Below are positions 23,787-36,900 of a stretch of 64,000 bases of DNA, in pieces. Origin of the DNA: Usnea hakonensis (taxonomy: Eukaryota > Ascomycota > Lecanoromycetes > Lecanorales > Parmeliaceae); the NCBI GenBank assembly GCA_013423325.1, contig BLJB01000058.1:1-64000 (forward strand), given 5' to 3'. The stretch's first letter is position 1, and the number at the start of each line of letters is the position of its first letter. The position numbers and the translations under genes are program-made. The notes beneath the pieces are model-generated. The model searched no databases and had not been told where the DNA came from. It saw only the letters and a program-made list of their open reading frames with translations.

Positions 23787-24443
23787 GGTAAGTAGGGAAT
23801 CGTAGGATTTGAGCCTGGAGAATCTCGATCTCGTCCCAGAATACTTGACACTTTCTTCAAATAGCGCAATGACTCACAGCAGATGGAAACGAGCAGCTTG
23901 GAGAAGGCAGGAGGTCTTATGGAGAGGGTTCGCAAGGCTAAGCTGGGTAACTCATAAGCCTGCAAACTTGCAAGGCTGACACCATGCATCCATTTTGGAA
24001 CGAGGCTGAGCAGAAGGGTCTAGTGGTCGACTGTGTGACAGTCTCTAAAGCTCAGAAGCCTGGCCTTCCAAGGTTGGATTTGTTTTGTTTTCATGTAACC
24101 AGCAACGCCACGCACTCTTTGCGCCAAGCAGAGGCGTCAGATTAGCGATTGTTTATGCAGTCAGCAATGCCACATTCTCTTTACACCTACCAGATGCGCT
24201 AGACTAATGATGCGCGAGGCTGGAAAGGCCCTAGGAACAGTATAAATGATATCTGGTAGTAAGGCTCCCGAGCGAGGAGTGGGGTGGTGAGGCGGTTACT
24301 AGGCTAAGAATGCCACGGCTTGAGTAGGCTGTGTTGCACTAGTATGTCAGGTATTTAGCAATCAATGCCTCCTCACCAGTCATTTGGTTTTGCTAACATC
24401 ATCATATCCATTCGTACTCATTTGCGCATGCCCTTACTGAGGC
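23787..24443. other. Divergent promoter region
   Basis: It separates the permease (minus) and the STAND-N-like gene (plus). Short repeated CAGCAA-GCCAC phrases occur near 24100 and 24160. No gene is seen. Confidence 0.5.
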
Positions 24444-27121
24444 ATGGCCGGCGTTGGATTCTCTGTGGGAGACATCATCGCTGCAGGCAAGCTTGCCAAA
24501 GACATATATGAGAACTGTTTCACAAAAGAGCAAGGAGCTGGTGAGTCCCCTAACCAATGATCAGTCCATCCAAGGCTGCCCCTCTCTAGAACTTTCTAAG
24601 GCTGTCGCGGGACGCTTGGCGATAGCTGTGATTCAATTCGCTAAACTCTCTACTCCACAGACGTGAGATACGCACAATTTCGGCAAGATATCAAATCCCT
24701 CGGTGACAGCCTGGGGCAGTTGGAGAGCATTATTAACAATGCCAACAATCAGCTTTCACACCCACACCGTTTTGGCATAGCTCTTCAAGTCTTACCTGAC
24801 GTGACGGGAGATTTCCATCAGACACTCAATGACTGCGAAAAGCTGTTGCGCAAACATGCGGGACTGCAACGCGGCAGGTCAAATTTCTTAGAGAATTTTA
24901 CATGGTGGACATCTGCAGAGAGGGACGTGAACAGCCTCAGGGAGCGCGTCAAGTTCCACGTCACTAAGGTCGCATTCATCGCCAAACCTTTTGAGACACA
25001 ATTGCTCCTAGGCATTCAGCGCGACGTACAGCAGCTCAGGCGAGATGTGGCCCACCTGACAGGAGTCGTCATCAATGGCGTTGGTCAGACGAGAAATGCT
25101 TCAAATCCACCATTCTTAGATTCCGTCGCATTCCCGGATCACATCTTGGACCGTTTCACAATTGCTTTCAATCTGAATCGGCCTGTATGCTTTGAAAAGA
25201 GAAGTGACTGGCCTCTCAAAGAAGGCTTCGATGCTCTGGTTTTTCATTTCTCTAAAAGCACCATCGAATTCAACTCGAGGCCAGAGCTGGGCCAGAATAT
25301 ACCTGAGGGGCCGCAGTATCTGAACCTTCTAAAATGTATCTGGATAATGGAGCGCTTGAAGTCCAGTTCATACCTCACGAATGCCGGCACTGATTCATTA
25401 TGGGCTGACTACATGAGGGGCCTGGAAGACGAGATCAGAGCTCAATTCCGTCGGTTTGAGAGCGGGCAGTTGATCGCGCCTACGCAAGATGTTATTTCTA
25501 TACTTCCAGATAGCTTCTATTCTATTTGGGTGGTTGAAGCCCCTCAACTGCGTCTACTGAACATGGCAGAGCAACGGCCTTTGGAGGAAAAAATTCTTGA
25601 ACTCTTCCTCCCCCAATTGTATGGTACTGGCCAGTCGTCTTTGACAGTGTTCCGGAAGAGCGACACTCAGTTTCGTTTGGTTACAACCACGAAGAGGGCA
25701 GACAATCCAATGTTTCGCGAGGCAGAGGGTTTCCATGTGGACATGACCTCGACTCGGCTGATTCCATCCTACGCGACTCCCAATAAGAAATTCTCCGCCA
25801 CAAATAACATAGCCCTTTGCAACGACAAAGGCCAATCACCGGAATGGATATCACTGAGCAGTTCAACTGATATTGCCAGACTTCAGCAAGCGTTGATGGG
25901 ATATCGGGTCCAGCATGACATGTCGAATCTCTCCTGGTGCGTCAATGGATCAAAAGAGGAAGGGGATTGGGGATATGGAAGACTGCAGCTATGGCAGTCC
26001 AAGCCTCTTACAGAGATTCTGCCTGACCGTGAGATTCAGTCAACGGAGGATAGGAATGTTTCAGTCTCTACGCACCGTCTACCTCAACCAGAATTTGGTA
26101 GCAACATGTTCTCGCCGGAAATGGCGCAGCTAGGTTCCGACCTGATGATAAATGGACAGCCTCCAGATCTCCATGCGGAGAGGACAACTCCTATCGTTTT
26201 CAACACCACTAGCGGATCAGACGGGGTCGCTGAGCCTTCACATTCATCATTATATCAAATATCTTTGAGTGCGGACTCTATCACAGCAGCCCCGCCTCAT
26301 GCTTCAGACTCGTCTCGGTCTACATACGCTCAATCCCCTCTGAGTAGCCCTTCACTGTCAAGATCTCGCAGGGTACTATCAGGTCCCACCTCGATTGGAA
26401 ATACATGCAGCTACGATTTGAAACCTGATCTAAAGAAACACTCAACTGGGAGATCTTCTACCACACGGGTGACTCGTAGCAGCATAGTCTCTCCGGTCAA
26501 CGGTCCCCATGGGAATGGTGTAGAGCTATTTCGTCCGGAAGTTCCCGTTCTCGTTATCTTCACCATTTGCAGAGGAAAGTATACCTTTCTACATGTAAAA
26601 CGTGAGCAACACCTCTGCTCTGAAATAATTTCTGTCTCCCTAACTTGCACTCCGCTGATTCAAAAAACTCATAGTCGACCCCAACATTTTCATCAACTCT
26701 CAATCCTGCGACTGCAGAAATCCTCGGAAGGCCTGCACGAGGGTCATACTAGAGAGCAACACAAAAAAAAAACCTTTCACGGTACATAGATACAGCGCCA
26801 AGCAAGAGCACGAAAAAGGCATTTACAGCTGGGATCTTGCGCTATTCCGCTCTCCTCGACGCCAAGAGCTCAAAGACCTAGGCGTGATAGAGAAGATGAA
26901 GACTCTAGAAGTGGCATTTGCGACTGTTACGGGTGAGTAAAGACTACTTGATTCCTTGCCCGTGATGATAGCGATGATGGAGACTATTGCTGACATACCG
27001 TTCCATGATAGCGAAGGATGAATTCATCAAAGAGTTGACAGAATTGGAAAACGTAAGGACAGTGGAACAGAATGAGTATAGGAAGAATTTCCAGCAAATG
27101 AGGCGGAGAGCGCTGGTCTGA
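24444..27121 (+). CDS. Protein with fungal STAND-type N-terminal domain, no NTPase
   Basis: Four exons (24444-24540, 24661-26601, 26675-26932, 27012-27121), 801 residues. The N-terminus MAGVGFSVGDIIAAGKLAKD, followed by helices with VRYAQFRQDIKSLGDSLGQLE, resembles the helical N-terminal (HeLo/STAND-N-like) domain found on fungal NACHT proteins. No P-loop or Walker B follows. Instead there is a conserved middle region, a Ser-rich linker (about 480-640), and a C-terminal module VFTICRGKYTFLHVK, LDPNIFINSQSCDCRNPRKACTRV, KGIYSWDLALFRSPRRQELK ending in a basic helix. Splicing across the last two introns is needed to reach the conserved tail, and all phases agree. Such proteins may be partners or effectors of STAND receptors; this is inference. 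Confidence 0.7.
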
Positions 27122-28348
27122 TACACTGAGGCGTGAGGAGTATGCTGGAATGCACAGCATTTTGGGACGACGCTAGTGCTTCAACTCCCGTCCATACGTC
27201 TCTTCTTGTAAAACCCCCATTGAAGCGTCAAGGAGGGGTTTTGATCAATTTCAAGAATAGTACTACGCTACCACGAGAGGTAGGTTTTCCGCTGCTATAG
27301 TCAGCGCTAAAGCCGACAGTCCTCTCCAAAAATGAAACAGCGGAGAACAGTCGTTAGGGTCTACATCCAAATCGAGAAGTTCAACCACAATGTCCAGTAC
27401 TGTGGAATTGGCGGAGCAAGGAGAAACTCGTCTTCGTACACTAATCGCTTTGCACCTGGGGTCCCTTGAGATGAGTTGCCAAGTCACTAGGGTCGGTATC
27501 TATAAGAGTGGTTTACAATAGTAAATAGCTTTCCACCTTGATGATTCTTTGTTTAGGCAGTCTGGATAAGAATGCAATGTCTCGAGGTGAAGTTCTAAAA
27601 GCCTATAGAAGTGAAGAAGCTGATTTACGTATCGAATTTGTTATTAGACGACGGTAGAGAGCTTAAGTCTAGCTTTACGTCAGAGATAAGAGAACTCCAA
27701 ATTCTAGTCCATCTCACAGGCCGGCATTAGGAGTGAAGAAGCAGCTATATATAATTTCTGTCGGATGAGTGCGGGCACTGACCAATCTCATGCCTATTCT
27801 GTGGAATTAGTGCTTCGTTCACCACATCCGAACCATGCGAATTGTATGCAAATGATCAAATGTATATAGGAGGTAGCTGTAGCAGTGATTGGCCTGTCTT
27901 ATTGCTATGGGTAGGCCGAACAGTGACCCCTGAAGGTATATTCAGGCCTTGCCACAGCACTAAGAAGACTCCCATATCTATTCGATATAGACCTGGAGTA
28001 GATAGATATGTATATACAGGCAGGGGTGGGTGGGCGAAAAAAGAATGCAATGCAATGCAATGAGACTCTGAAAGAGATGAATCGACTGAGGAGCCATTGC
28101 TAGTGCAAATCACCCTATTTATGCACTCCTGGAAGGACACAGTCTCCTGATTCTCTTGCCATGGCCATGACCATTTCACCGAATCCATGCACCGAAACCA
28201 CACCGAAACCAGTCATGCGATATGCGATATCCGAAATCACTAACCCCCAGTCCTACTGTGGCGACCAGACGAGTAGAGATTACATTCTCTAGACGGAGAG
28301 GTGGTCCGTGGCGTGCAAACCAGGATAAAGCTGCAATGCGTGTGTGTA
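27122..28348. other. Intergenic, no intact gene
   Basis: A terminator-like AAAACCCCC...GGGGTTTT stem-loop lies at about 27210-27243, just downstream of the STAND-N-like gene. A weak ankyrin-like phrase on the minus strand (27263-27487) is mentioned under rejected items. The remainder is AT-rich and uninformative. Confidence 0.5.
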
Positions 28349-30639
28349 TCAGGTGCTGGATATTAGAACATAGTCTTCGCTTAGGAAAGAGAACACAAGA
28401 CCGGCTAATACGGTCGCACAGATGTACTCTAGGCACGCGGTCAATTTGATAGTCGCTTCTGAGAGAGGCTGTCTTACTCAGACTATCTCCAACAGCTTGC
28501 ACAAACGAACGGCGGATCAATTTCTGCACGTTTGGTGGTAGCGGATCAATGCACTTTAAGCTGTTGAGGCAGCTTTCAACAATCTGTGGGCGTCAGTAGT
28601 ATATTTTTGGTAGTATTTGAGCTAATACCTGGGTAATATCTCCTGTATAATTTCCTACCAGATTTGCTCGGAGGTAAGTGGTGCTTCTCTGCTGTATAAT
28701 TGCTGCAATGATAGCGAGAGAGAGCAGGCCGGCTATCTGCCCAATGAGATGAGTGGCGGCATATATTGCTGCTCGGTCTTTCTTTATTCAGCAACGTCTT
28801 ACTATTGCAAATGCCCAGAGACATACCAGAGTGGTCTGTACTCTTCAGTGAGCCGACAATAATAGCTCCATATATTGCACCGCTTGCAGTTGTTGCGATA
28901 AGGACTTCTAGAATATTCTCCAGCAAAGCTTCATTGCCTGATCATTGGCGGGCGTTAGATTACGTTCCCGCTCAGCGCATGTGTAGGACTGAGACTCCCA
29001 CCTTTCCAGCGTAGCTGAATGACAATGGCACTGGCAAGATGAATTGCAAAAGCCATGACAATAATCCATCCTACTTTACCAGACCTTCTGATCTGGAAGC
29101 CTGCAAGAAAACTTCCAATGACCGTTCCGACTGATAGGAAAGAAAGCAGTAGTCCCCCAGTAGCAGTTGACCCTCGTCCAGACACGTTGGTGTAAAATGA
29201 CGTGATGTATGTGATCTAGTGCCATGTTAAAAACGGAGAAGGGATTTTAGAAACACTCACAGCCATTAAAGCCATCTCTTTGAAAAACGTTACGCCAGCA
29301 ATTGACCACAAAGATCTGCTCGAAAACAAACGGACCGGGATCAAGGGCTTTCGTGATGGTGATAATTCGACGTAGATGAAAGTACCGAGCAAAAGCGTAC
29401 CGAGCGACAGAAGGACAGGAACAAGGGGATGAGACCAAGGCACATCGTTGCCAGCAATATTAAGGGCGAGCACGAATGTAGCCACGAGAAAGATTAGATT
29501 GAGGCTGCCGAGGAAGTCGAACCCCGAGGTGACTATGGAAGATCGAGAGCCATTACGATTGTCATTAGATGACAGAGCGTCAGGCTTTTGCAGTGGAGTC
29601 TGAGTTGTTTTCAAAGTCCATAGAACGAGAGCGAATACCAGTGCAGCAACTGGAATTTCAAGACAGAATGCCCTGTACAAAAGGTCTTCTCAGGTGCGAT
29701 GGTCTCGGACAATCTTGTCAGCTTGACTTACCAACGCCAACCAAGGCGATCGAGTAATGCTCCGCCCAACGGACCACCTATAAAGTCGCCAACAAGAGCC
29801 ATCAGCTGTAGACCGCCTTGCCAAGTAGCCCGATCTTGTAGTGAAATCTCATCTAAGCATGGTTAGCACTACTGGCGAGTATTGTCATTGGAAAGAAGAG
29901 CCACCGTTCAGTATAAGCGCTACCATGTAGGCCATGCCAGATGAACCAATGCCCACGACGCCACGAGCAACTACAAGCCACCAAAATTGAGGGCTTGCTA
30001 CACTGTGCAAAAAGCTATCAGTGCCTTGCCTTCGAAATAACATGCAAAACTTACCAAAAGATGAGACCGATTGCGAAGCACACGTAGCTTGCCAATAGCA
30101 GGGGTTTACGACCATATACGTCCGAGAGTCGACTGTACTACGAATACATAAATATTCGCAGCTTCCAATTATGGGCAGCGAAAGATTACCAGGGGCTGAG
30201 AGGCGGCGACACCAACGGTGAAAGAAATGGTAAGCCACGTTACATGACGAAGCTGAGCAAAGTCGGATCCTATGGCTTGTCAATAAATCTTCTAAACGTA
30301 CCATAAAGTAGTTTCTTCATTAATCTATGATGAAAGATAGGGATGGATCTACCTATCTTTGGGAATGATGCCGTAGCTAGAGCATAGTCGGCTCCGAAAA
30401 GTATGATACTAGGATCTTAAGTCAACTGGCAAAATGAGTTGCACTTTTGTCATTCATCCTTACCCCAATGCAAGGGCAGGACCCGACTTCCAGAACTCAG
30501 TCACAATTACGTTTTTCCCACTTGTATCATCGTCATGAATGGAGGTAGGAGGACTTGTCAACAGTGGCTGCTCTTCACCTGCCTCAATACTCCTGTCGGT
30601 GTTCTCGTTATCGTTGGGGCTAGCCTCGGCTCTAGTCAT
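28349..30639 (-). CDS. MFS transporter, DHA2/vacuolar basic amino acid (Vba)-like
   Basis: Twelve small exons, complement(join(28349-28404, 28478-28583, 28629-28777, 28827-28937, 29002-29215, 29261-29672, 29732-29852, 29905-30002, 30055-30137, 30190-30269, 30353-30408, 30464-30639)), 553 residues with all phases matching. An acidic N-terminus with a dileucine-like EEQPLL leads to FGADYALATASFPKIGSDF. MFS motif A appears as SRLSDVYGRKPLLLAS. It continues with GVVGIGSSGMAYMV, GGPLGGALLDRLGWRW and a GRGSTATGGLLLSFLSVGTVIGS helix. It ends with IAGLLSLAIIAAIIQQRSTTYLR and a last helix. Fourteen helices fit the DHA2 family. The EQPLL signal and similarity suggest a vacuolar site; the substrate is unproven. 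No lesion. Confidence 0.82.
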
Positions 30640-31788
30640 GCTAAGAGAATTGGCGAATTTATATATATATAAGATTGAGAATGTTGCGCATGTAGTAAAG
30701 ATATAAGACAGGAGTCCGTCGGAGGACGATAAAGGTAGTTTGCAAAGCACCTGTTAAAGTATGCCAAGGCTTCCTTACACTGGGCCTAGTGCGGCTTGGC
30801 AGCTTCTACAATTCGCTGCAGAGTCTTGGTTGATAGAGTAAGCTAACAAATCACGGTTGGGCTCTACGATGGTAGCAATACTAAGGTCTAAGGTACGTCA
30901 GGCAGCTAGTCTCTTGGTCTACGTAGTAGGTGGGGGGAGCTTGCCCCGACGCATTAGTATAAAGTATAACAATGAATATATTTATCAATTAGGTCTAGGG
31001 TTATATAGCAATGTGGAAGCAGAGTACGTAGGTAGTAAGGAAATTAAATTAGAAGAAGTGGGAATTCCCTGCTTAAGCTTCTCGTGCCAAGCCCACATTG
31101 CGCACACGTCACACTTGCGGAAATTCTGGTACGCCCAGAAAATCCCAGGCACCACTAGGCTGGAACGGAACCGCCAAACAATTGTGCAGTCAACAAGCGT
31201 AAGGGCTAACCCGGATAGAATTAGCCTCGATGACAGGTCCGTGCGCGGTTGAAACATGCCCGAGGGTTACTCCTCACCAAAATTTGTATTGCAGAACGGC
31301 CGTCGCAGTCCTCCCACTAGAGTAAATTTTCTTATGTCGATTGGCCACGATATTATTGTTTGCCACTTGATACGTCCCGGGATGATCTTGAACACAGCCT
31401 CTTCTCCTAAGCTGCGTCCTTACAACCAGGCACTCCTCGTCTCTTCGCAGCGCGGTCAATTGGCTCGCATTCTCTGTCAATCGACGAGGGTGGTCTATGT
31501 AACATGACTGGTCATCGGACCAGGCCCGCTTCCACAAATGACTTCATCTGAAAGGGGATCTTGAGCTTGCGCCAGTCGACCATTTCAAGACTTCGAGCAA
31601 CCACGCAGCTTCGTGGATTCAGTTAGCAAACCATGTCAAGCAACCATCGCCCGTTGCTCATTGCAGTGGAATTTCATGAGGCCCGGTAGCACAATATTGA
31701 CATACGCGGACGTCGATACCTTGCAACACAGGCCCCTACGCGTCGTAGATAGCCGTCGAGAAGATTCCATTTTCTGGCTCGAGGAATT
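30640..31788. other. Intergenic, no gene seen
   Basis: The left side is the promoter of the MFS gene; the right side is the 3' flank of the methyltransferase. A plus-strand frame at 30857-31252 has no recognisable domain. TATATA runs lie at about 30660. Confidence 0.5.
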
Positions 31789-32652
31789 TCAGGCTTTCTT
31801 ACCTTTTGCAATATACACCCGAAGTTCCTGTACCACGTTACCATCGTCTCTAGCAAGCTTTTGTAGCTCGCCAAAGAATCTTTCTCTTGCGGTCTCTTTC
31901 GGATAGACATCTCTTAGGGGTGACACGAGTGTATGATGCCACACCCTTTCGAACAGCCTCTCACGCGCGTCCCTATCAAATTCATCTATCAAGTATGGTT
32001 TTGACTCAAAGACCTCGACGTCCACGAGACCGGCGTTCTCCCATACTTCTACAACTGCACCACTTGATTTTGCCCATCCCGCAGTCCATGAAAGAGGAAC
32101 ACCAAGCTCTTTTGCCATCTGAGCCATGACTTGTATACCGACCTGCGCCTGGTCTGCCCAGACATCAGCGACTATGGAGCCACCCGAGACGAGAAATTCT
32201 TTCCAGTGCTCTAGTGCATGGTGGGTATCGAGATACATCAAGCTCTCACAACAAACGATGTGATCGAAGTGCAATGTCTTACCCGTGGCTGGCTCGAGCT
32301 TCGCATGATGCAAATCCATAACATCATGATTGTAGAATTTGATGTCCGCCCGGATGCGATCATTCCTCTGGCACGCTTTGGCGAGCATGCGTTCCGAGAA
32401 ATCAACCCCAGCGACATGTCCATGGTCGCCAACGGCAACTTTCAAGTCAAATGTTAGATAGCCTGTACCGCAACAGAGGTCGAGGACATCCTCTCCCTCC
32501 TTGATGTTTGCGAAAACCAAAAAGTCCGAAACCAGCGCACGACCGACGGTTCTAACGGCTTCCAAGTCATCGTACGTGGCTGCGAGGTCATTGAACATGT
32601 CTAGAACTATCTGAGTGTCATTGAGCGCCATACGGTGAGAAGAGACGACCAT
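31789..32652 (-). CDS. Class I SAM-dependent methyltransferase
   Basis: A single exon of 287 residues. The ATG at 32652 (MVVSSHRMALND) was chosen because the frame upstream has no ATG. The SAM-binding fold is clear: motif I DVLDLCCGTGYLTFDL, the acidic strand end VAGVDFSERML, and a VCCESLMYLDTHHALEHWKEFL strand typical of UbiE/Methyltransf_11 enzymes, with GGSIVADVW following. The C-terminal half (HTLVSPLRDVYPKETARERFFGELQ) is family-specific. It is probably cytosolic, with a small-molecule substrate that cannot be told. Neighbours give no pathway, though the 43-61 kb metabolic genes are not far away. No lesion. Confidence 0.82.
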   Translation of the reverse strand: MVVSSHRMALNDTQIVLDMFNDLAATYDDLEAVRTVGRALVSDFLVFANIKEGEDVLDLCCGTGYLTFDLKVAVGDHGHVAGVDFSERMLAKACQRNDRIRADIKFYNHDVMDLHHAKLEPATGKTLHFDHIVCCESLMYLDTHHALEHWKEFLVSGGSIVADVWADQAQVGIQVMAQMAKELGVPLSWTAGWAKSSGAVVEVWENAGLVDVEVFESKPYLIDEFDRDARERLFERVWHHTLVSPLRDVYPKETARERFFGELQKLARDDGNVVQELRVYIAKGKKA

Positions 32653-33095
32653 GGAACTTGGTTTTGTTTGTTGGTAGTGCTGGTTTGTATGACAGGAATC
32701 CAACTTTCGGACTGCCGATTCTTAGCTCTTAGGAGCAAGGGTGGTCGTCGATAGGAAATAAGCTCTCGTCATGTGAAGAAACGAGACATACCTTACCCGT
32801 CGATGTTGAATTGTAGGGTTTAGCAAGATTTCGCCGCTAACCGAGTGGCGAAAACGAGCTAAGTGTGTGGGTGGCCTTTTCCGGAAGTGGGGGCCCCACT
32901 GCGCCCCACTTTGGTATGATGATAAAGATGTGGTACTCCGTACGTGTCATCCACGTTACGATGGTGGATGGCTGGGGTGACACCACACATGTCACGAAGA
33001 TGGATCCCGTGCTTACTGCACTGAAAACGCAGCGGCCGGGTCTAAAATGCTGATAGGTCCCAGGTATTTAGGCCGACAGTGTGGCTACGTAGAGA

Positions 33096-33142
33096 TTATT
33101 TATAATTAAGATCTTACATTTAATATCATCAATTATAAATAA
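33096..33142. repeat. 12-bp perfect inverted repeat, AT-rich
   Basis: TTATTTATAATT (33096-33107) and AATTATAAATAA (33131-33142) are exact reverse complements around a 23-nt loop. It may form a cruciform or be the end of a small element. Confidence 0.7.
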
Positions 33143-33755
33143 GCTGCTCGTAAACAGATATCAGCGTCTTCCGGATAAATCCGCATCCCTCTAAGTCAGT
33201 CAGGCCAAAATCACCCTCAGAAAATTTTATCGATAGACAGCAGATCGCTCCCAAGAATGCCGGTGATAGTAGAATCTCAGATATCTCGTCTGCTTGCTAA
33301 TCATGTCCAGTGCATCATTACCGCCGATAAACCGTTTTGCCCTATGCCAGACGTATTGGAGACTACGAAACTGGAGGATTTGACATGCGAGTGCGGAGAA
33401 GGATATTTTCGGCCAGATGGTGCCTGGGTGTCCGGTGTTGACGTGCGATCCGGGAAGGCTCCGCCCAAAGAATCGCCAAATTTCCAAAGACAGGTGCGCC
33501 AAATCGCAAGCCCATATTCTAACACTGTACGCTGACAACGTCCCAATCAGCCATCAACCCAGAAAGAATAGGTCTGGGGTCTCGCTAGCATCTAAGAATC
33601 CGTCTGTTTTTTGGAATGACAAGGCTCGCTTGACTGCGTTGTCCTTGGCTCGGGCCTCGTCCGTCTGCAATAAAGGCTCTAGCTTGTAGCTGTACTGTTT
33701 AATTGGACTGCTTGGATGCACCTATTTACTGGTGATGCCGATCATTCCCTTCCCT

Positions 33756-33881
33756 TGAGTAGCTAGGAGTCTCAATTCTCCGTCCTGCCTTGTCGCATAC
33801 AGGAGCTCTGTCACACTTTAAGTAGCTAGCAGTCCCAATTCTCCATCCATTTTTATTGCACAGAAGAGCTTGATCACAGGG
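33756..33881 (-). repeat. Two-copy 63-bp repeat encoding a Cys motif on the minus strand
   Basis: Units at 33756-33818 and 33819-33881 are diverged but alignable. On the minus strand, one open frame (33726-33977) reads through both as CDQALLCNKNGWRIGTASY and CDRAPVCDKAGRRIETPSY. It has no neighbouring exons or start context and lies upstream of, and partly antisense to, the start of the NACHT-TPR gene. Confidence 0.5.
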
Positions 33882-33937
33882 TTTTCCGTTGAAGTCCTCT
33901 CTGTAGTTGACTCTAATTTCCTGTGTAATAAGCATAG

Positions 33938-36900
33938 ATGGCGACCACAAGTCAAGCGACAGCCATTCCAGAGGCAATCAGTGCAACTAGTCCATCCGCC
34001 CAAAGCACAGGCGGGGCAACGTCAACATCTGACATTCTGTGCTGGGAGAAGGCTGTCAAAGTGAGTTAATGGCGAGCGAGGCTGGCAACGAAAAGATAAT
34101 AAACAACTTCTTGTAGTTATTCAACGACTCCTTGACGAAAGACGACAAAAAACGTGTTGGCACAACAAAGAACAACAAAAACCAGATTGTGAGCAGTATT
34201 GATGATCTTCTCAAGGAAACCGAGGCGGCAAAAGAGAAATGTCTCGCGGACCGAGGCCCTTTCCGAAAGAAGTTAGAATCAATCTTGAAAACCTTCGATC
34301 AGTATGCCCCCGTCATCGATGTCATGATTTCACATCAACCCCACATCACTGCATTGGTCTGGGGTTCTATTCGAGGATTGCTTGGGGTAAGATATTCTCT
34401 GATGATCGCACGTCCTTTGACAGCGCCACATTCCACGATGAAAACACGTTTCTTTGTACACGTAGCACGTGGCAAAAGCAAACACGCAATTTCGGAACGG
34501 ATCTTTTTTTTTTTTCAATGCTCCGAACATGATCCGCCATCCATGAATTGATTTTGCGAGCCCACATTAATTCCAGAAGATCCATTGTGACGCACCACTC
34601 GGCACACCCTGATATGTGTATATACAAGGCTTTCTTTTCGTCCTTCAGTATTGCCTCTGTCTGAAGTCCAAAACAGCTTACCCGGTAGTGTAGGTCGCTA
34701 CGCGAGAGATTGCAGTAAGTGAACGTCTCGCGGACGCTATTCTGGACATTCTCGAACAGATAGGCCGATGGGAAGAGTATCTTCAGCTGTTTGCAACATC
34801 TGCTAGGGTACAGGATGCAATAGCTCGACTGTTCTCACAGATAATCAACTTCCTCGTACGGGCTACATTGCACTACGACCGGCCTTGGGCGGGTGAGATG
34901 TTCTCGATTAGTCATCAGTTGCTCTTCAGTAGTGACGTATTCTCTCAGTTCGCTACGCTCGTACCAGCCTCAGCCCTGCCAATCCGAAGATCTTCGTCAT
35001 TCTCTCTGTAATTCAGACACAGTCAGATACTGTGGAAAGAGAGGTTCTTGCTGCAGCAGAAGCTAGTAGGGGACCCTCATCTGGGTACTCAAAATCATGC
35101 CATTGTCTTATGCTGACACATTATTCATTGGGGCAGAACACGCCGAAGGAAGGGAATCTATGAAGTCGGAATATCAGAAGCAGGAAGACTATCGAACAGG
35201 TGATCCATCCCAACCACCCACCTGCTTTCAGCTCGTTTCTGATGACTATTAGATTCACGCGTTTTTCAACAAGATTCACGCTCTTTACAGCAACAGATCG
35301 CAGACATTCAGAGGCAATATATAGACATGAATATTGGTACTGTCAAGCTCTTAGCCCTATCCGTAAGGCTTTGCTGATAATGTGTATTAGACACCAATAA
35401 TATGATGACCAATTTCTTGGATGCGGAAGACAGACGCGTAGAAGGTCCGTGCCTACAATTACCAAGTCCAATCTAGCAGACACTAACAGCTGCTTTTCGT
35501 GCAGCCCAAGTCTTACGAGAACAAATTGATCAAGTAATACGCTGGCTCCAACCCACGCTTCCACTGACAACCCACACTTCTCCATGGGAGGAAGGTACTT
35601 GCGAATGGATCTTCACTCACCCATCTTATTCAGCATGGAATAATTCCGCTTTCTCGAAGCCTTTATGGATCTATGGAATTCCAGGTAAATCTTGAGAAAC
35701 TCGAAACTGGTGAAACACTAAATCTCTTCATAGGATGCGGCAAATCCGTGATGGCCAGATTCTTGTCTCAAAACGCCACCACAAGATACGCTTTCACACA
35801 CTACTTCCGAAATTCCGCCGACAAAAGCTCTAGCATGGCGACTCCTTTCGTGATCGCGTTACTTGCCCAATTGTTCCAGAGTGACAGTCTGCAGCCAGAG
35901 TCTCACTTTGCAACGGTCGTTGGGTCCATTTTGCCCTTGTTCGATCATTTCAAAAGTGCAGCGGAGTGTCCTTTCCACAAATTATGGCCTCTTGTGAGGA
36001 TGATGTTCGAAGCAATTCCAGGTGATTTTACCTTGACCGTCGACGCCCTGGACGAGTGTAACGACCCAGACCATTCTGGCGTGTTGTTGGAACGCCTTAA
36101 GCAACTTAGTTCCTTGACTCACGCTCGTGTAATAATACTTTCACGTTACCATACCACCCTCAACGAGTCGCTTGAGAAGGCTTTCAGAGTCTTGATGGAT
36201 CCTATTTCCGTCACTCCCGACATCTCACTTTACGTGGACCGGGAAATTAGCCGTACTGTCTCACTGCAGCCATTAAGGCAATCTATTCTAAAGAAAGCTG
36301 TCGAGGATAGCGGTGGAATGTTTCTGTGGGCAAAAATGATGCTGGTATATCTTAAAGGAGCGCGAACTCAAAACATTCAATTTCGCCGCCTACAAGGATT
36401 TCCAACGGGACTCGCTGAAGTTTATGAACATTTATTATCTGAAGTTGCCGATAGTCTCGACCAAGAAGAACTTTCCTTGAGGCGAACCGTTTTCCTCCTT
36501 CTCGTCGGAGCTTCCAGGCCGTTCAGCCCAGGAGAATTATCTGTACTCATAGCACTGCGCTGTCCAAGTGGCTTCCTAGACAAAAAGGATCTTCTCCTAG
36601 ATCCCAAAGCCGAGATTTTGAGAGTTTGTTGGCCGTTGGCAATGGTCGTGGATGATTCGATACAACTCATACACATGTCCGTCAAAGAGTTTTTGGTTCG
36701 GACCCCAGAAGAGACTGGCGGCGCTGGAAAATCGGCATCAGGACTAAAATCACCATATTTAACTTTACGTGACTCTCATACATTGTTAGCTCGCAAATGT
36801 CTCAGCAAATTGAGCCAGAATAAATACAAAGTTCCGGGCCACATTGCACAGCTGATCCGGAGCAATACCAGAAACATTGTTGGAAACGCAGAGGATATTC

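Larger units (their letters stand above)
32653..33937. other. Intergenic with inverted repeat and 63-bp tandem repeat
   Basis: It contains an AT-rich 12-bp perfect inverted repeat (33096-33142) and a two-copy 63-bp repeat (33756-33881), listed separately. No intact gene is seen. Confidence 0.55.

Noticed and set aside
27263..27487. Minus-strand frame with a faint ankyrin look (LSALALTIAAENLPLV)
   Set aside because: Only about one weak repeat, no second repeat and no flanking exons; similarity is within chance.
30857..31252. Plus-strand frame containing EAEYV, suggestive of a copia RNase H motif
   Set aside because: No other retrotransposon motif, no LTRs and no catalytic residues nearby.
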